From the NCBI GenBank assembly GCA_030149585.1, contig JASFBJ010000116.1:1-10249 (forward strand): DNA of 10,249 nucleotides, in the 5' to 3' direction. This stretch comes from Desulfobacterales bacterium. Lineage in GTDB: Bacteria; Desulfobacterota; Desulfobacteria; Desulfobacterales; JASFBJ01. Both the position numbers and the translations under genes were made by a program. The stretch's first letter is position 1. Every line of letters begins with the position of its first letter. The notes under the pieces are model-generated. The model had not been told where the DNA came from, did not search any database, and saw only the letters and a program-made list of their open reading frames with translations. Below, in pieces: positions 7,125 through 10,249 of the stretch.

Positions 7125-7757
7125 CTATAGCTCACCTATATACTCACATGAAAATCTTTTAAAAAATTCTTTCATGAATTGGTGACGATCCCTGGCCAGT
7201 TTTTTTCCCGCAGCAGTAATAATCCTGTCTTTAATTTTAACCAATTTGACCTTATATTCCCGGAATCCAGTATCTTCTCTGGAATAGGCACGGGTATCTT
7301 TAATCTCTATTTCCGGGGCATGCAGTCTCGCGCCCAATTCACCGGCAAATAGATAAGCCCTTGCAATGCCCACAGCGCCTATGGCATCGAGCTTATCTGC
7401 ATCAAACAGCACCTTTGCCTCTGTAGTTTCCGGTCGGCAATTACCCCTGAAACGATGGGCTTTAATACAGTGCAAAATATTTTGTTTTTGATCAAATGAT
7501 AAGGCAAGATCTTTTATCAAGGGCTTAGCCAGTTGAGCGCCTTTTTCAGCATGGCAGATCGCACCGTTGCTATTATCCTGGTAACTTCTGCCGATATCAT
7601 GCAGATAAGCCGCAATTTGCAGTACAGTCAAGTCGGCATGCTCTGCATCTCCAATCCTTTGGCAAAGTGCAACCACCCTTTGGGTATGATCCCAGGCATG
7701 GCTTCCTTTATTATCCTTAAACAGGATCTGAACCCTATTTTTTATATTATTAATAAT
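7125..7757 (-). CDS. HD-domain phosphohydrolase (YpgQ/YedJ-like), start unresolved and possibly frameshifted
   Basis: Metal-dependent HD-superfamily hydrolase of the YpgQ/YedJ type; B. subtilis YpgQ has been described as acting on dNTPs, but the substrate here is unknown. Ligands visible: His in WDHTQRV (codon 7688-7686), His-Asp in YLHDIGR (7601-7596), His in ICHAEKG, His in IKAHRFRG, and Asp in DADKLDAIGAVGIARA. The only usual start codon in this frame is GTG at 7676-7674, which would give 183 residues and cut off the first metal-binding His. The conserved N-terminus (NRVQILFKDNKGSHAWDHTQ) is encoded upstream in the same frame, which stays open to 7757 with no ATG, GTG or TTG; a stop lies at 7760-7758. 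ATGs at 7788, 7779 and 7770 lie one base out of frame and read MNNMENMGDLNY before a stop at 7752-7750. A one-base extra insertion between about 7760 and 7750 would explain this; an ATT start is the alternative. It lies 44 bases downstream of the glyoxalase II-like gene, likely on the same transcript. The family call is secure, the 5' end is not. Confidence 0.8.
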   Translation of the reverse strand: MINNIKNRVQILFKDNKGSHAWDHTQRVVALCQRIGDAEHADLTVLQIAAYLHDIGRSYQDNSNGAICHAEKGAQLAKPLIKDLALSFDQKQNILHCIKAHRFRGNCRPETTEAKVLFDADKLDAIGAVGIARAYLFAGELGARLHAPEIEIKDTRAYSREDTGFREYKVKLVKIKDRIITAAGKKLARDRHQFMKEFFKRFSCEYIGEL

Positions 7758-7801
7758 TTAGATCACCCATATTTTCCATATTATTCATTTAGTCTTTCAT
7801 G

Positions 7802-8503
7802 CTAATCTTCCAGGGTCATAACACTTTCCCAGCGATCATATTCAGTTTTAGTGGGCAGGCCGTTTTTTTCAAGTTTTTTTATGATTATTTCATGATTAAA
7901 ACGTAAATAGGGATTCACCTTTTTCTCTTGAGCCAGAGTTGTTGAAACCTTTCTCCGGTTATATTGCCTTAAATAAATATCGATATCCTTATTTTGAGGT
8001 TCAATAATTCTTGCAAAGGCCATGGCATATTCAAGATAATCATGACCCGCGTAAACAGTAGTTTGCTCAGGGAAAGCCAGTATCTTTTTGATAGAGTTAT
8101 AAAATACCTTTAAATCTTCGCAAAAACAATTGCCAACCGTTCCATTAAACAAAGTATCTCCTGTTATCAGACTGCCACTTGCCTCAAAAATAACCGAATC
8201 CCAGGTATGTCCCGGTGTATGATAAATATTTATCTTTTCATCTTCCAGATTAATTAAACCATTTTCCAACAAAATATCATTTTCAATAAAATCGGCGCTG
8301 GTTTGGGCCAAAAGTTTCTGGTTACCCAAAGTATGATCTTTATGGTCATGGGTATTAACGACAAATTCAAGTATCAGGTTATTCTTTTTAATAAATTCCA
8401 GGGCTTCCTCAACTGCTCCGCCGTCAATTATAAGCGCGGATGTTTTACTATATACAAGATAGCTGAAATTATCGGCTGAGTAGCGAAATTGTTTGATTTT
8501 CAC
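7802..8503 (-). CDS. gloB: glyoxalase II-like metallo-beta-lactamase-fold hydrolase
   Basis: Cytoplasmic thioester hydrolase of 233 residues, like hydroxyacylglutathione hydrolase, which splits S-D-lactoylglutathione into D-lactate and glutathione as the second step of methylglyoxal detoxification. All the binuclear metal ligands are present: H52-D-H54-K-D56-H57, H99 in TPGHTWDS, D116 in TGDTLF, and H154 in VYAGHDY. The C-terminal part has the glyoxalase II signature, FARIIEPQN followed by a basic segment and ending in VNPYLRF; this C-terminal domain separates it from generic metallo-beta-lactamases. The start is GTG (8503-8501) with GGGAGAG a few bases upstream. The HD gene follows after 44 bases. 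Because no glyoxalase I is visible and the organism may use another thiol, the natural substrate is inferred from family only. Confidence 0.87.
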   Translation of the reverse strand: MKIKQFRYSADNFSYLVYSKTSALIIDGGAVEEALEFIKKNNLILEFVVNTHDHKDHTLGNQKLLAQTSADFIENDILLENGLINLEDEKINIYHTPGHTWDSVIFEASGSLITGDTLFNGTVGNCFCEDLKVFYNSIKKILAFPEQTTVYAGHDYLEYAMAFARIIEPQNKDIDIYLRQYNRRKVSTTLAQEKKVNPYLRFNHEIIIKKLEKNGLPTKTEYDRWESVMTLED

Positions 8504-8539
8504 AGGCTCTCTCCCAAATAAACTATAATTATTTTCTTT

Positions 8540-8578
8540 TTAAATGAGCAGATTTGATGTCAAAGTCCTTAAATGAGC
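8540..8578. repeat. direct repeat TTAAATGAGC, two copies upstream of the glyoxalase II-like gene
   Basis: The decamer TTAAATGAGC occurs at 8540-8549 and again at 8569-8578, 29 bases apart start to start. Read leftward, a TTGACA lies between them (8563-8558), with a poor -10 (TAAAAA at 15-base spacing). Paired sites flanking a possible -35 box would suit a regulator, but this is inference from position only. Confidence 0.4.
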
Positions 8579-8619
8579 CAAACCATCTGAAAATAACTGC
8601 TGAACACCTGACGATGACA

Positions 8620-8638
8620 TTGGTCTGAAACAGGCCAA
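8620..8638. repeat. hairpin between the CYTH and glyoxalase II-like genes
   Basis: TTGGTCTG (8620-8627) pairs with CAGGCCAA (8631-8638) around a three-base loop. On the plus strand all eight pairs form, one a G-U. On the minus strand, the coding strand here, one pair becomes a C-A mismatch and no T-run follows. It lies 12 bases past the CYTH stop codon, where a terminator would be expected, but the features favour rightward RNA, for which no gene is visible. Confidence 0.35.
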
Positions 8639-8650
8639 AATTTGACATTT

Positions 8651-9262
8651 TTATTTTGAGCCAGCCTCAAATTGATTTAAAAAATGATTAAAGTCAAGGC
8701 TGATGGTGGTAAAATTATCAAAGGTAAGATCGTTGAAGGGCAGTTTAAATTCTTTTTTAATGGCACTGAAAATTGCCAGGTAATTTAACAGGATTCTTTT
8801 TTCCCATTGAAGACCCAGTTTTCGGGATAGTTCAATGATTGTTGATCCTGGGCCTTCAAGCTCCATGAATTCCCCAAACGGCATGGTATCAAGACAGATT
8901 ATTGCATCGCGCCATTTGAATGTTTCTCGCCATTTTTCATAAATCTTCTGCTTTTGAAAACCCAGAGCCTGAAGAATTTTGCTCATGCTGGTGAAATCGC
9001 TGACTTCTACTTCCAGTTCCTGCATAATTTTAAAGTCGGTACTGTTTTCAGGGGGTTTTAATTTTAATGTCAGGATATTTTTTTTATTTTGGCGAAGGCG
9101 CAGCAAAGATTTGTTGTTATATAATTTTTGGGAAAAATCATCATAACAGGTATTGATTTCAAATTCACGTCCAAGGCTGAGAGCATGTAGCTGTTCAATG
9201 CGCCGACACATAGACTCTTTATTATCAAGAAAAAATTTTACTTCAATTTCCAGAGGATTCAT
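8651..9262 (-). CDS. CYTH-domain (triphosphate tunnel metalloenzyme) protein
   Basis: About 203 residues forming one CYTH domain, the fold shared by class IV adenylate cyclase (CyaB) and by thiamine- and polyphosphate-hydrolysing enzymes. The defining ExExK motif is at the very N-terminus (E5-I-E7-V-K9). Other typical elements follow: LRLRQ and LTLKLKPP (basic tunnel strands), QELEVEVSD, an aromatic stretch YEKWRETFKW, LDTMPFGEFMELEGP (acidic metal-binding strands) and a C-terminal helix. I choose the ATG at 9262-9260 because it places ExExK where relatives have it; an in-frame TTG at 9277 would add five residues without a ribosome binding site. Whether it makes cyclic AMP or hydrolyses triphosphates cannot be read from the sequence. 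It is the first of three minus-strand genes, 147 bases before the glyoxalase II-like gene. Confidence 0.85.
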   Translation of the reverse strand: MNPLEIEVKFFLDNKESMCRRIEQLHALSLGREFEINTCYDDFSQKLYNNKSLLRLRQNKKNILTLKLKPPENSTDFKIMQELEVEVSDFTSMSKILQALGFQKQKIYEKWRETFKWRDAIICLDTMPFGEFMELEGPGSTIIELSRKLGLQWEKRILLNYLAIFSAIKKEFKLPFNDLTFDNFTTISLDFNHFLNQFEAGSK

Positions 9263-9944
9263 AAGGTTCCGCCACAATTAGGAACGAGCTTTATATTTCG
9301 CGACGCCATTTTTTCCTATAAGAAGCTTGCGATTGATCGAGCTAAAAGCTCAGCTGGAGTAAAATTTACCAAATCCCTTCCTATCTAGAGATCCTGTTTT
9401 CCAGTCACGCGTCTCAATTTCTGTCAAATAGACTAAATGATGATCAAGATCAGCCTCTCTCCGTTATTGTTTCATTGCAATGTATTTATTTCTATTATAT
9501 TGCGATAAGGTTCGAACAGTCAAGACCGTCCTTTCTCTGGTGCTATAAAGCCCGTGAACGAGCATGGTTCCGTTTTTACATTGGCGGCTCTTTGAGACCC
9601 CGTTTGGTAAGCTACTATAATTTTGTAAAATAATCGGGTTGAACAACTCATTCATAGCCCGGGCCCTGCTCGTGATCCCCTATCAACTCTTAAACAAGGA
9701 AATACAGATGCGGCAGATCCTGATATAGGCGCATCCGAAATTTACGCATGTGTTCCTGAAGGTCGGGATGAAGGTATGTGCATCCCAAGGCTTTATTTTG
9801 GAACAAGGGCTGAAGCTTTTAACCTGACAACAAAGCAAAAATTAAGACGCTGCACCTTTTATCTTGATTTTCTATCATACTGCTGATAGTTTTCCCCTTA
9901 TTATATTGCAAGCTATACGGGTAGTCTTAAGAAAGGATGCTTAA
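9263..9944. other. 682-base region with no intact gene, probably eroded sequence
   Basis: Nothing here reads as an intact gene. On the minus strand, a frame at 9464-9655 (63 codons, MNELFNPIILQ onward) is interrupted by a stop and then continues in the same frame with DHHLVYLTEIETR, faintly like the region before the HNH domain in some HNH endonucleases, before another stop. On the plus strand, 9629-9886 is open for 85 codons with no start codon until its second half. Composition is patchy, with GC-rich islands such as GCCCGGGC near 9658-9665 inside AT-rich DNA. Short palindromes include CATTGCAATG (9473-9482), GTTCGAAC around 9511-9518 and GAGCT/AGCTC around 9339-9351. I read this as a decayed accessory segment; promoters for both flanking genes must also lie here. 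Confidence 0.45.
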
Positions 9945-10205
9945 TTGCAAATTCACAGAAATATTTTATCCAAAATCATAAACTGCCTGGATATGGAAAA
10001 AATCCTGATCATCAAAGGTCCAAGACAGGTCGGTAAGACAACCCTTATGAAGGGTATCATAAAGCGCTTGTCCGACAAGGGCAAAACAACATTTTACATA
10101 TCTGCTGATGAGGATTTTGATAATTTTGTATTTAAAACTCCCCAGCATTTTATTGCCCGTGTTGAAACCGAAATAAGCCTGACAAAAGGCAGGGTTTATT
10201 GTTGA
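9945..10205 (+). pseudogene. truncated AAA-type ATPase (AAA_14/DUF4143-like), N-terminal part only
   Basis: The frame begins at TTG (9945-9947), with AAAGGA ending 7 bases upstream, a sound start. It encodes 86 residues that open like the AAA_14 ATPases: an N-terminal helix (MQIHRNILSKIINCLDMEKI), then Walker A GPRQVGKT (25-32), a helix, FYISADED and a helical stretch up to TKGRVY, just where the Walker B strand (usually hydrophobic residues then DE) should follow. Instead it stops at 10203-10205. Relatives are roughly 370-420 residues with a C-terminal DUF4143 domain. After the stop a different frame reads FIVECRGLIPRRCQVILP to the window edge, which resembles neither a Walker B nor a clear continuation. 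A frameshift or truncation is the simplest reading; a small functional P-loop protein is unlikely without Walker B. The eroded region upstream fits decay. The window ends 44 bases later, so the rest of the gene cannot be judged. Confidence 0.65.
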
Positions 10206-10249
10206 ATGTCGCGGTCTGATACCAAGAAGATGTCAGGTTATTTTACCAG

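Noticed and set aside
7533..7805. 90-codon plus-strand frame across the start of the HD gene
   Set aside because: It is antisense to conserved HD motifs (HTQR, LHDIGR), so it is a shadow frame.
9464..9655. 63-codon minus-strand frame (MNELFNPIILQ onward) as a gene
   Set aside because: No ribosome binding site, no recognisable domain, and it lies in a region where both strands have similar short frames; treated as part of the eroded segment.
9629..9886. 85-codon open frame on the plus strand as a gene before the ATPase
   Set aside because: It has no start codon in its first half and no family signature; an open frame this short is expected by chance.

Overview
This AT-rich window resembles a Gram-negative, probably Desulfobacterota-like (deltaproteobacterial) chromosome. 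That is an inference from protein style: a PpiD/SurA-type periplasmic foldase, a PiT transporter paired with a DUF47 PhoU-like protein, and a small zinc-ribbon membrane protein. No marker gene fixes the taxonomy. Most of the window is ordinary chromosomal housekeeping sequence; the last kilobase or so looks degraded.

Layout. Positions 1-63 hold the first 21 codons of a minus-strand gene that runs off the left edge. A 310-base AT-rich spacer leads to a plus-strand superfamily 1 (UvrD/Rep/PcrA-type) DNA helicase at 374-2335. After a 245-base spacer with an orphan Shine-Dalgarno sequence and a 16-base palindrome comes a two-gene plus-strand unit: a PiT phosphate permease (2581-3807) and its DUF47/PhoU-like partner (3818-4486). 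Facing it are two minus-strand genes: a 72-residue zinc-ribbon/transmembrane protein (4491-4709) and a PpiD-like membrane-anchored foldase (4851-6749). A clean tRNA-Ala(GGC) gene with its own promoter lies on the plus strand at 7031-7106. Three minus-strand genes follow, in transcription order CYTH-domain protein (8651-9262), glyoxalase II-like hydrolase (7802-8503) and HD-domain phosphohydrolase (7125-about 7757). From 9263 to 9944 I see no intact gene, and the window ends with a prematurely stopped AAA-type ATPase gene (9945-10205).

How they work together. The permease and DUF47 protein probably form one phosphate-uptake unit: the stop of the first supplies the ribosome binding site of the second. 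The CYTH, glyoxalase II and HD genes may share transcripts, but the 147-base gap upstream of the hydrolase contains a decamer repeat and a hairpin, so separate promoters are possible. The other genes look independent.

The points most worth a second look are the HD gene, whose conserved N-terminus is encoded upstream of any usual start codon in its frame and appears to be split by a one-base shift; the truncated ATPase next to an eroded region; and several palindromes and repeats in the spacers. I found no CRISPR array, no recognisable insertion sequence and no convincing new multi-gene system.
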